Assembly: GCF_006968745.1 (NCBI RefSeq)
Contig: NZ_CP030118.1
Location: forward strand, 2,058,654 to 2,122,653
Direction of reading: 5' to 3'
DNA length: 64,000 nucleotides
From: Brasilonema sennae CENA114
GTDB taxonomy: Bacteria > Cyanobacteriota > Cyanobacteriia > Cyanobacteriales > Nostocaceae
In this document: in pieces, positions 26,782 through 35,288 of the stretch
Numbering within the stretch: the stretch's first letter is position 1
Layout of the letters: every line of letters begins with the position of its first letter
Position numbers and translations under genes: made by a program
Notes under the pieces: generated by a model
The model's input: the letters and a program-made list of their open reading frames with translations, nothing else
What the model was told of the DNA's origin: nothing
Database searches by the model: none

Positions 26782-29700
26782 ATGTCTGCTTATTCAATTG
26801 ATACTGCGTTTGCGGAATTGGAAGCCCAGGTCAATAACTTTGAAAAGGCTGTGTATAAGTCTATTGAGGAGAAAAAAACGATGTCTGATAAATCCTTGTC
26901 CGTTAACAAAATTAATAGAAAATTACAAGATAATCCTATAGCCATCGTTGGTATGGCTTCTCTTTTCGCAAAATCTCGAAACTTACGAGAGTACTGGCAA
27001 AATATTATTAATAAAGTTGACGGTATTACTGACGTTCCATCGACACACTGGAATATAGAAGAATACTATGATCCTAATCCTAGAACACCTGAGGAAAAAA
27101 CCTACTGCAAAAGAGGTGGATTTATCCCAGACGTTGATTTTAACCCAATGGAATTTGGAATTCCTCCTAGCATCTTAGAAGTGACGGATGTGGCGCAACT
27201 CTTAAGTTTAGTCATTGCAAAAGAAGCAATGGAAGATGCTGGCTATAATACATCCCGCGAGTTTAATCGCGAGACGATTGGGGTTATTTTAGGTGTCGCA
27301 GGAAACCAATTGGGATTACCACTTGCCGCCAGGTTAGAGTATCCCGTGTGGGAAAAGGTGCTTAAAAGCAGTGGCTTATCCGATGAGGATACACAAAAAA
27401 TTATCAAGAAAATTAAAAGCGCTTACGTCAACTGGGATGAGAATGCTTTCCCTGGGATGTTAGGTAACGTTGTTGCTGGCAGAATTGCTAACCGTTTAAA
27501 TTTAGGCGGAATAAACTGTGTCGTTGATGCTGCTTGTGCCAGTTCATTAGCTGCCCTAAAAATGGCAATTAGTGAACTCGTAGAACATCGCTGCGACATG
27601 ATGCTAACGGGTGGAGTTGATACTGACAACACCATCATGGCTTATATGTGTTTCAGCAAAACACCTGCTGTCTCTCCTAGCGACAATGTCAAACCCTTCG
27701 ACGCTAAGTCTGATGGGATGATGCTAGGTGAAGGTATCGGTATGGTTGTCCTTAAGCGCTTAGAAGATGCTGTACGAGACAACGATAAAATCTACGCTGT
27801 CATTAAAGGAATTGGCACCTCCAGCGATGGACGGTATAAAAGCATTTATGCTCCCCGACAAGAAGGACAAGTCAAAGCCTTACAGCGTGCTTACGATGAT
27901 GCAGGTTTTTCACCTGAAACCATCACCTTAATGGAGGCGCACGGTACAGGTACGATGGCTGGTGACCCCACCGAATTTGGGTCACTGAGAGAATTTTTCG
28001 GGGAAAACTCACACAAGCAGTACATTGCACTTGGTAGTGTGAAATCTCAAATCGGACACACAAAAGCTGCTGCAGGTGCTGCAAGCTTAATAAAAACTGC
28101 TTTAGCGCTACATCACAAGATACTACCGCCAACAATTAACGTTACTGAACCTAACCCCAAACTCAATATCCAAAATTCGGCGTTTTACCTAAATACCGAA
28201 ACAAGACCTTGGATTCGTGCTGAAGGGGAAGCACCAAGACGTGCGGGTATCAGTTCTTTTGGCTTTGGTGGTACAAACTATCACGTTGTCTTGGAAGAAT
28301 ACGAAGCTGAACAAGAGCGTGCTTACCGTATACACAACACTCCCGGTGAGGTGCTGCTGTTTGCTCAAACTCCTGCACAGTTATTAGCAAACTGTGAAGA
28401 GATTTTGGGTAAATTGCAATCGCAAGATGGTAACAGAAATTACGTGGAGCTTGTAGAGGAATCTAAATCAAAAGACATTCCTCTTAATACAGCCAGAGTT
28501 GGATTTGTTGCAGCTTCTTGTGCTGAGGCTTGCAAATTGCTGCAAATCAGTATTGAGTTACTGAAAACCAGAACCTCAGATTCCTCTTGGGAGCATCCCC
28601 AGGGAATTTACTACCGTTCTTCTGGTCTTGAGTTGACAGGAAAAGTTGTTGCTTTGTTTTCTGGACAAGGTTCTCAATCCTTGGGTATGGGTCGAGAATT
28701 GGTGATGAATTTCCCAATTCTGCGGCGTCTTTTTGGCTACATGGATAGCCTTTTGCTCAAAGATAATTTACAGCCGGTGTCGGAAATCGTTTTTCCCCGT
28801 CCTGTGTTTGAGGAAGTGGAAAAAAATACCCAAATTGTTGCATTACAGCGTACAGAATATGCTCAACCAGCAATTGGGATGTTGAGTGCAGGGCTATATA
28901 AAATACTGCAACAAGCTGGATTTAAGGCAGATTTCGTTGCAGGACACAGCTTTGGAGAACTCACAGCATTGTGGGCTGCGGGTGTTTTGAGTGAGGAAGA
29001 TTACTGCTTCTTAGTGAAAGCTAGGGGACAAGCAATGGCGGCTCCCCAAGATCCTGATTATGATGCAGGAGCGATGTTAGCTGTCAAAGAAGAAGTCGGC
29101 AAGGTAGAAGCAGTTCTCAAGCATTTCCCTCGGGTGACAATTGCTAATCTCAATTCTCCCCGTCAAGTGGTGTTAGCAGGACCTGCAGTGGAAATAGCAA
29201 AAATACGGCAAACTCTACAAGAGCAAGGATATGCAGCCGTTTTGTTACCTGTATCAGCAGCCTTCCATACACCCCTGATTGCTTTTGCTCAGAAAGCCTT
29301 TGCCCAAGCTATCAAGAGTACGAGTTTTCAAAATCCAAAAATACCTGTTTACACCAATGTGACAGGAAAGCAGTACCCCAAGGAAGCAGCAGAAGTCTCT
29401 AGAATTCTAGAGACTCACATCTCTAATGCGGTGCTGTTTAAGCAGGAAATTGAAAATATTTATGCGTGTGGTGGTTCTTGCTTTGTTGAATTTGGTCCCA
29501 AGAAAATTCTCACGGGTTTGGTGAAAGATATTTTAGGCGATCGCCCCCACCTCACCGTCGCTTTAAACCCCAGCAGCCAAAAAGATAGCGATCGCTCTCT
29601 AAGAGAAGCCGTTGTCCAATTACGCGTAGCTGGTTTGTCTTTGAAAAACCTCGACCCCTACCAACTACCACAACCTATACCCGCAACCGAGAAAAGCAAA

Positions 29701-32334
29701 GGGTTGAACGTGCGTTTAAATGGCATCAACTACGTGTCAGAAAAAACAAAAATGGCATTTGAGCAAGCTTTGCAGGATGGACACAAAGTGAAATTACCTG
29801 CAAACACATCTGAAAATAACGCTCATATTGACTCCAAATCACTCTCCGCGACACTCACCACCATCACCGCCACTCCCCCAACGGTTGCAGAAAGTAACGG
29901 ACACACAAATAAATCCCTACTTCCCGTCAGCGAGAAGATTGAGGATAAGGGAACGGAACAATTCAAAATTCAGAACCTGGAATCTTCCTCATCTCCCCCA
30001 ACTCCCCCAACTCCCCCAACTTCCTCTCAACCGATTCCACAGCCGAAAATGCCAAAAAATCCAGATGAACCCGTGAACTACCAACAAGTTTTAGCAAGCT
30101 TAGAATACGTCCTGACACAATTTCAGCAAAATCAAAGCGACAGTTTACAAGTTCACGGACAGTACCTCAGCCATCAGATGGAATATGCCAAAACCTTTTT
30201 CCAACTGATGCAGCAGCAGAATTCTTTGTTTGCCAACAGCAAATCTTCAGAAGAAGCTGCACAGCTTAAGGCAGTTCTTATGGAAAGCTTAGAGCGTGGT
30301 ATGATGCAGTTTCACGCTCAACAAGGTGAAACTCTACGCGTTCACGAGCAATATCTCAACACTCAGGTAGAATACACCACAAACTTTTTGCAACTCATAC
30401 AGCAAGAGTATGCACAGGTTGTCAATGCTGAGGTGCCAAGAACTCAACCTGTGGTGTTTCTTGACGAAACAACAGCCGCAAATAAAAAACGTGAACGTCT
30501 GATTGCTTTAGATACAACAACTATTAAACAAGACAGTTCAGTTCCTCCTACTCATCAAAAACCAGCAACTGAAGCACAGCTACATTCAGTTGTAGAAATT
30601 GGTACTCAAACGCAGACACACAAAGCAACGGATTTTGTGAGTACGAATGAGTTCTCAGTAAGTCCGACAAATAACTTATCCGTTACATCTGATGCCCCAT
30701 CTGTTGTCCCCCTCCCCATCTCCTCACCTGTAATCACCGAAACTGTAGCAGTCACAACAGAAACCGCCCCCACAGATACTTCTACATCTGGTGCCCCATC
30801 TGTCATCACCGAAACTGTAGCAGTCGCGACAGAAAGCGCTCCCACAGATGCTTCTACAACGACTTCTGATATCAGTGTAAATGTAGCTGATTTGGGCACA
30901 AACCTGTTGGCAATCATCAGTGACAAAACAGGTTACCCAGTAGAGATGTTGGATATCAACATGGATATGGAGGCAGATTTAGGGATTGACTCCATCAAGC
31001 GTGTGGAAATCCTGGGAACAATGCAGGAAATGTACCCAGACTTGCCCAAACCAAATGTGGAAGAACTGGGAGAACTACGCACGATTGGTCAAATTGTCGA
31101 ATGTTTGCAAAAGACTGCTTCTTCATCTGTTGCGGTGACATCTATTGCTGTAGAAACTCCGATTTCTATACAAGAGGATGCAAAAATACAGGAGCAAGTG
31201 GAGATTGAGAATTCTTTCATTACCTTATCACCTGAGTTCCCCATCTCTTCTCCCACCCTAGTGAGCGAAAGTGTCTCAGTTACTGAAGAAGCAGAAGCAC
31301 CAGACACAGATTTCACAGATCTCGGTCAAACCTTGTTAGCAATCACGAGTGAAAAAACAGGTTACCCAGTAGAGATGTTGGATTTGAACATGGATATGGA
31401 GGCAGACTTAGGGATTGACTCCATTAAGCGTGTGGAAATCTTGGGGACAATGCAGGAGATGTACCCCAACTTGCCTAAACCGAATGTAGAAGAACTGGGA
31501 GAACTGCGTACCATTGGTCAAATTGTAGAGTATCTGCAAAAGTTAGTTGGTACGGAAAAAAAAAAGTCTCTGAACAAGTCCTCCAACCCATCGGGTAACT
31601 CAAACAACAATCCTCTGCGTCGTCAAGTCAAACTGAAAATCCTGCCTCAACCAGATTTTCTAGATTTCACCTTACCAGAGGGGCACATCGCTTTACTCAC
31701 CGATGATGGGTCCCTCACCACTTCCAAATTGGCTCAACTTCTCACCGAACAAGGCTGGAAAATCGTTGTTCTCAGTTTTCCTCAATCGCTGGTTCCACAA
31801 CACTCACCTTTACCCTCAGGAGTCAATCGCGTAAATCTTGTTGATTTAAGTGAGGAACATCTGCAACAACAATTAGCCATCATTTCCACTCAATATGGTT
31901 CAATTGATGCCTTCATCCATCTCAATCCCTTATTTGAAGTCATCTACAACGGCAAAATTCCTTATCTTGAACAGGAAAAGGCAATTGTTAAGCACGTTTT
32001 TCTCATAGCAAAACACCTGAAAAAATCCCTAAATGAAACCACACATTCTGGACGTAATTGTTTTTGCACTGTGACTCGTCTTGATGGAGCCTTTGGATTA
32101 GGACAAAATGTTAGCTTTGGCCCCATCAGTGCTGGTTTATTTGGATTAACTAAAACTCTCAACTGGGAATGGCAACAGGTGTTTTGCCGAGCAATTGACT
32201 TGAGTCCTCAGATTGGTGCAGAACAGTCAGCACAGCACATTTTTGCTGAGCTACATGATCCCAATCGTTACATTACCGAAGTTGCTTACAATTCACATGA
32301 AAGAGTCACCTTGATTAGTGCTCCCGAAATTTAA
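26782..32334 (+). CDS. hglE: Heterocyst glycolipid synthase HglE (PfaA-like polyketide synthase)
   Basis: A 1850-residue iterative synthase subunit building the long aglycone of heterocyst glycolipids. Domains in order: KS (about 50-510; Cys252 in VVDAACASSL, His387 in EAHGTGT, His426 in GSVKSQIGHT); AT (about 640-935; Ser723 in AGHSFGE); a Pro/Thr-rich linker; two helical repeats with HxQYLxxQxEY (His1125 and His1188); two nearly identical ACPs (Ser1404 and Ser1547 in LGIDSIKRVEIL); and the structural, non-catalytic half of a ketoreductase (about 1615-1850). The catalytic KR half is in the next synthase gene. An alternative start is the ATG at 26881, which has GAGGAG 9 bases upstream; the ATG at 26782 has no clear ribosome site. 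HetI should phosphopantetheinylate the ACPs. Confidence 0.9.
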   Translation: MSAYSIDTAFAELEAQVNNFEKAVYKSIEEKKTMSDKSLSVNKINRKLQDNPIAIVGMASLFAKSRNLREYWQNIINKVDGITDVPSTHWNIEEYYDPNPRTPEEKTYCKRGGFIPDVDFNPMEFGIPPSILEVTDVAQLLSLVIAKEAMEDAGYNTSREFNRETIGVILGVAGNQLGLPLAARLEYPVWEKVLKSSGLSDEDTQKIIKKIKSAYVNWDENAFPGMLGNVVAGRIANRLNLGGINCVVDAACASSLAALKMAISELVEHRCDMMLTGGVDTDNTIMAYMCFSKTPAVSPSDNVKPFDAKSDGMMLGEGIGMVVLKRLEDAVRDNDKIYAVIKGIGTSSDGRYKSIYAPRQEGQVKALQRAYDDAGFSPETITLMEAHGTGTMAGDPTEFGSLREFFGENSHKQYIALGSVKSQIGHTKAAAGAASLIKTALALHHKILPPTINVTEPNPKLNIQNSAFYLNTETRPWIRAEGEAPRRAGISSFGFGGTNYHVVLEEYEAEQERAYRIHNTPGEVLLFAQTPAQLLANCEEILGKLQSQDGNRNYVELVEESKSKDIPLNTARVGFVAASCAEACKLLQISIELLKTRTSDSSWEHPQGIYYRSSGLELTGKVVALFSGQGSQSLGMGRELVMNFPILRRLFGYMDSLLLKDNLQPVSEIVFPRPVFEEVEKNTQIVALQRTEYAQPAIGMLSAGLYKILQQAGFKADFVAGHSFGELTALWAAGVLSEEDYCFLVKARGQAMAAPQDPDYDAGAMLAVKEEVGKVEAVLKHFPRVTIANLNSPRQVVLAGPAVEIAKIRQTLQEQGYAAVLLPVSAAFHTPLIAFAQKAFAQAIKSTSFQNPKIPVYTNVTGKQYPKEAAEVSRILETHISNAVLFKQEIENIYACGGSCFVEFGPKKILTGLVKDILGDRPHLTVALNPSSQKDSDRSLREAVVQLRVAGLSLKNLDPYQLPQPIPATEKSKGLNVRLNGINYVSEKTKMAFEQALQDGHKVKLPANTSENNAHIDSKSLSATLTTITATPPTVAESNGHTNKSLLPVSEKIEDKGTEQFKIQNLESSSSPPTPPTPPTSSQPIPQPKMPKNPDEPVNYQQVLASLEYVLTQFQQNQSDSLQVHGQYLSHQMEYAKTFFQLMQQQNSLFANSKSSEEAAQLKAVLMESLERGMMQFHAQQGETLRVHEQYLNTQVEYTTNFLQLIQQEYAQVVNAEVPRTQPVVFLDETTAANKKRERLIALDTTTIKQDSSVPPTHQKPATEAQLHSVVEIGTQTQTHKATDFVSTNEFSVSPTNNLSVTSDAPSVVPLPISSPVITETVAVTTETAPTDTSTSGAPSVITETVAVATESAPTDASTTTSDISVNVADLGTNLLAIISDKTGYPVEMLDINMDMEADLGIDSIKRVEILGTMQEMYPDLPKPNVEELGELRTIGQIVECLQKTASSSVAVTSIAVETPISIQEDAKIQEQVEIENSFITLSPEFPISSPTLVSESVSVTEEAEAPDTDFTDLGQTLLAITSEKTGYPVEMLDLNMDMEADLGIDSIKRVEILGTMQEMYPNLPKPNVEELGELRTIGQIVEYLQKLVGTEKKKSLNKSSNPSGNSNNNPLRRQVKLKILPQPDFLDFTLPEGHIALLTDDGSLTTSKLAQLLTEQGWKIVVLSFPQSLVPQHSPLPSGVNRVNLVDLSEEHLQQQLAIISTQYGSIDAFIHLNPLFEVIYNGKIPYLEQEKAIVKHVFLIAKHLKKSLNETTHSGRNCFCTVTRLDGAFGLGQNVSFGPISAGLFGLTKTLNWEWQQVFCRAIDLSPQIGAEQSAQHIFAELHDPNRYITEVAYNSHERVTLISAPEI

Positions 32335-32409
32335 CCAGAGAGGAAAGACGAGGAAGTTGGGATGAATTAACAAGTGTGGGAGTGTGGGACAAAAGTTATT
32401 GAGCATTAA

Positions 32410-32489
32410 CTTTTTTCTCCCTCTCTTTCTTTCTCCTTTTTTTCCTCTCTTCTTTTCTCCCTCTTTTCTTCTCTCCCTCTTTCCCTCTC
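32410..32489 (+). repeat. 80-nt uninterrupted polypyrimidine tract
   Basis: Every base from 32410 to 32489 is C or T on the plus strand, in irregular CT-rich blocks such as TTTCTCCCTCT. It lies between the hglE stop and the ATG at 32500, ten bases before that start. Long homopyrimidine/homopurine tracts can adopt triplex (H-DNA) structure and may pause polymerase. In mRNA the tract would be an unstructured CU-rich leader that contains no Shine-Dalgarno sequence. Confidence 0.9.
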
Positions 32490-32499
32490 ACCTAAAACT

Positions 32500-33024
32500 A
32501 TGCTCCATAATCAAGAAATTCATTATCTTGGTCGCGTTCTCGATAGAGAGAAACAAGCTCCTATAAGTGGAGCTAAAGTCTTAATAAATTTGTCCGGTTA
32601 TTCTTGTGTTGTCTATAGTGACTTAGAAGGAATTTATCATTTTAAAGTTCCATTTGATAACCACAATGTTTTTGAAGGAGAAATAACCATAGAAGCAAAG
32701 GGTTACAAAACATACTATTCCTTCATGAGACTATATCCGGATGAAAGAGACCTTGGTGATATTCGACTAGTCTATCCTCATTCTCATCAGGAACAGGAAA
32801 AAAATGATAATTTACTCACAATTATAGCAGGAATCATGATAGTGTTAGCTTTAATTGTAGCAGCACTAACTTTGCCTCCGCCTCAAGAAACACCGCCTCA
32901 AGAAACGCCAGATACTCGCATCAATCTTCAACAAAACATTTACTTTTCAAGCCAGCCTGCAGTTATTCAAGGTTTTTCTCTTTCAATCAATTGTCAGAAA
33001 TCCGGCTATGAACTAGCCTCTTAA
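32500..33024 (+). CDS. Carboxypeptidase-regulatory-like domain protein with one membrane helix
   Basis: A 174-residue protein. Residues 8-85 read as a carboxypeptidase regulatory-like (transthyretin-fold) beta-sandwich: HYLGRVLDREKQAPISGAKV, YSDLEGIYHFKVP and ITIEAKGYKTYYS follow the usual order. A membrane helix is at about 104-126 (LLTIIAGIMIVLALIVAALT), then a PPPQETPPQETP repeat and a 45-residue tail. No N-terminal signal is seen, so the topology is uncertain. It sits between hglE and hglD, two genes that together encode one ketoreductase. There is no Shine-Dalgarno sequence, only the pyrimidine tract, so translation may be weak or leader-dependent. Function unknown; membrane tethering of the synthase is a speculation. 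Confidence 0.65.
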   Translation: MLHNQEIHYLGRVLDREKQAPISGAKVLINLSGYSCVVYSDLEGIYHFKVPFDNHNVFEGEITIEAKGYKTYYSFMRLYPDERDLGDIRLVYPHSHQEQEKNDNLLTIIAGIMIVLALIVAALTLPPPQETPPQETPDTRINLQQNIYFSSQPAVIQGFSLSINCQKSGYELAS

Positions 33025-33089
33025 TCCCAAGGTTTCAAGAGGTTTAAAAATCATTTTTCTAACAATCCGACAAAGTAAACGGGTAATTT

Positions 33090-34835
33090 ATGACACTAAT
33101 CACTACGATCCGTCCAACATCAGTTTTTCTCGTAAGTGGCGGCGCAAAAGGAATTACAGCTAAGTGCACTATCAAATTAGCACAACACTCCCCTTGCAAA
33201 TTTATTCTCATAGGTCGTTCCGAACTCCTAGACAAAGAACCAGATTGGGCTAAAGATTGTTTTGACGAACCAGTGTTGAAAAAGCGCATTATGGAATACC
33301 TTCTCTCACTGGGAGAGAAGCCCATACCTGTAAATGTACAAAAGCTCTATAACAAAGTCATCTCTAATCGAGAAATAAAACAGACTTTAGAAGCGATTCA
33401 ACAAGTAGGAGGTCATGCTGAATACTTGAGCGTTGATGTCACGAATGGAGAGGAATTAAAACAGAAACTGAAGATTGTTACTGAGCGTACTGGATCGATT
33501 AATGGCATTATACACGGTGCTGGTAATTTAGCTGATAAATTGATTGAAAAGAAAACAGAACAGGATTTTGAGAAGGTTTATACAGCTAAAGTTAAAGGTT
33601 TGGAAAATCTTTTATCTTGTATCAAACCCAGTGAACTGGAGTATTTGGTTTTGTTTTCTTCTGTCACAGGTTTTTATGGAAATGTTGGTCAGACGGACTA
33701 TGCGATCGCCAACGAAATTCTCAACAAATCAGCCCATCTCGTCAAGCAACGTTACCCCGAATGTCATGTTGTGGCTATAAATTGGGGTGGCTGGGATAGT
33801 GGTATGGTGACACCACAATTGAAAAAAGAGTTTGCCCGACGTGGTATTGAGATTATCCCTGTTGAAGTTGGAACGCAAATGCTTGTCAACGAACTGCATC
33901 CTGCTAACCGCCAAACAGCACAAGTTGTCATTGGTAGCCCTCTTATTCCGCCTCCTGCACCACTAAACCCCGAACTACAAACCTACCGCATTCGTCGCAA
34001 ACTATCACTTGCAGCTAATCCATTTTTACTCGACCATACCATTGCTGGTAAACCAGTTTTGCCAGCGACTTGTGCGGTATCCTGGATTGTCGATGCTTGC
34101 GAACAACTGTATCCAGGTTACAGATTTTTCAGTAACACAGATTTCAAAGTTTTGAAGGGAATTACTTTTAATGAAACCTTAGCAAGTGAGTATATTTTAG
34201 ACTTGCAAGAAGTTTCTAAAACTGATTCGCAAGAAATCATCTTTCAAGCAAAGATATGGAGTAAAACTCCAGAAGGTAGAACTAATTATCATTTCAGTAT
34301 TGCTCAAGTTCGGCTAGTGCAAGAACTACCTACTAGTCCTACTTATGAACCATTAAATCTTGAAGAAGATAACATCATCACGATTACTGGTAAAGATTTT
34401 TATCAAGCAAAAACAACATCTCTGTTTCCATTGTTTCATGGAGACTCTTTTCAAGAACTCAAAAAGGTCTTAAACATTAGTCCTGAAAAAATCACAGCTG
34501 AGTGTATTTGGTCTGAAATTACAGATCAACAACAAGGACAATTTCCTATTGGGTGGGTTAATCCTTATTCAATTGACCTGAGTACCCATCCTTTATGGAT
34601 TTGGATGCAGCATTTTCATCAAGAAATCTGCTTACCCGCAGGGCAGCAAAAATATGAGCAATACACGCGGGTTCCCTGCAATACGCCTTTTTACGTTTCT
34701 TGTGAAATTAAGACGAAAACAGCAAGTAGTATAGTCGCTGATTTTATCGTACATGATGTTCAAGGAAAAGTTTGCTCGCGTCTGTTGGGAGGTAAAGGGA
34801 CTATTATACCAACTCAATCCTTGAGAAGTAATTAA
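33090..34835 (+). CDS. hglD: Heterocyst glycolipid synthase HglD-like (ketoreductase plus dehydratase)
   Basis: A 581-residue protein. Residues 12-285 are the catalytic half of a PfaA-type ketoreductase: FLVSGGAKGITAKC (NADPH loop, residues 17-24), Ser191 in VLFSSVTG, Tyr204 in TDYAIANE, and NWGGWDSGM. Its structural half is at the end of HglE, so the two chains must pair to form a working KR. Residues about 300-581 are a hot-dog dehydratase-like domain with His316 in DHTIAGKPVLP, the HxxxGxxxxP motif. It would reduce and dehydrate the beta-keto intermediates during chain extension. The symbol is given by similarity of gene order to Anabaena hglE-hglD-hglC. Confidence 0.82.
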   Translation: MTLITTIRPTSVFLVSGGAKGITAKCTIKLAQHSPCKFILIGRSELLDKEPDWAKDCFDEPVLKKRIMEYLLSLGEKPIPVNVQKLYNKVISNREIKQTLEAIQQVGGHAEYLSVDVTNGEELKQKLKIVTERTGSINGIIHGAGNLADKLIEKKTEQDFEKVYTAKVKGLENLLSCIKPSELEYLVLFSSVTGFYGNVGQTDYAIANEILNKSAHLVKQRYPECHVVAINWGGWDSGMVTPQLKKEFARRGIEIIPVEVGTQMLVNELHPANRQTAQVVIGSPLIPPPAPLNPELQTYRIRRKLSLAANPFLLDHTIAGKPVLPATCAVSWIVDACEQLYPGYRFFSNTDFKVLKGITFNETLASEYILDLQEVSKTDSQEIIFQAKIWSKTPEGRTNYHFSIAQVRLVQELPTSPTYEPLNLEEDNIITITGKDFYQAKTTSLFPLFHGDSFQELKKVLNISPEKITAECIWSEITDQQQGQFPIGWVNPYSIDLSTHPLWIWMQHFHQEICLPAGQQKYEQYTRVPCNTPFYVSCEIKTKTASSIVADFIVHDVQGKVCSRLLGGKGTIIPTQSLRSN

Positions 34836-35288
34836 CGAGAAAACAAGTGCAATTTAGCTCTTATTCCCTACCTCAGCTAGGGAATGCTTACCAGAAGGTC
34901 TCTTTTTTAAACGTGCTAAGTAGGTCAACATAAAATACGATTGTTGGGATTGCTGAGTCCCAAAGGGACACGCTGCGCGTTCGCTCTTAGCGTGCGCTTT
35001 GCGCTTACGCTCCACTGCGTTTTGCTCGCAATGACATTTTACGTTTAATTAGGTTGAGCTACTTAGAAGCACAAAGAAGCTGACAACAACCAATCTAACA
35101 AGAGCAGGACTTACGCAAAACAATGAAATAATGAACCGCAAAGGACACAAAGAGCGCGTATGCCTGCGGCACGGCTTTGCCGAACGCGTAGCGTGCGCCT
35201 TAGCGCATAGTTAAGAGGGTTTAAAAGGGTTTTTGCGTAAGTCCTAAAGAGAATATTTTTTCATTCACTCAAAAAAAGAAAATCAATC
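34836..35288. other. Intergenic region with GC-rich dispersed repeats
   Basis: About 450 bases between hglD and hglC without a gene. Two GC-rich palindromic patches are present: about 34967-35030 (CACGCTGCGCGTTCGCTCTT, then GCGTGCGCTTTGCGCTTACG) and 35151-35207 (AGAGCGCGTATGCCTGCGGC, then CGAACGCGTAGCGTGCGCCT). A near-duplicate GACTTACGCAAAAC / TTTTTGCGTAAGTCC pair at about 35107-35120 and 35231-35245 forms an inverted repeat enclosing the second patch, suggesting a small inserted element of about 140 bp. Confidence 0.55.
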
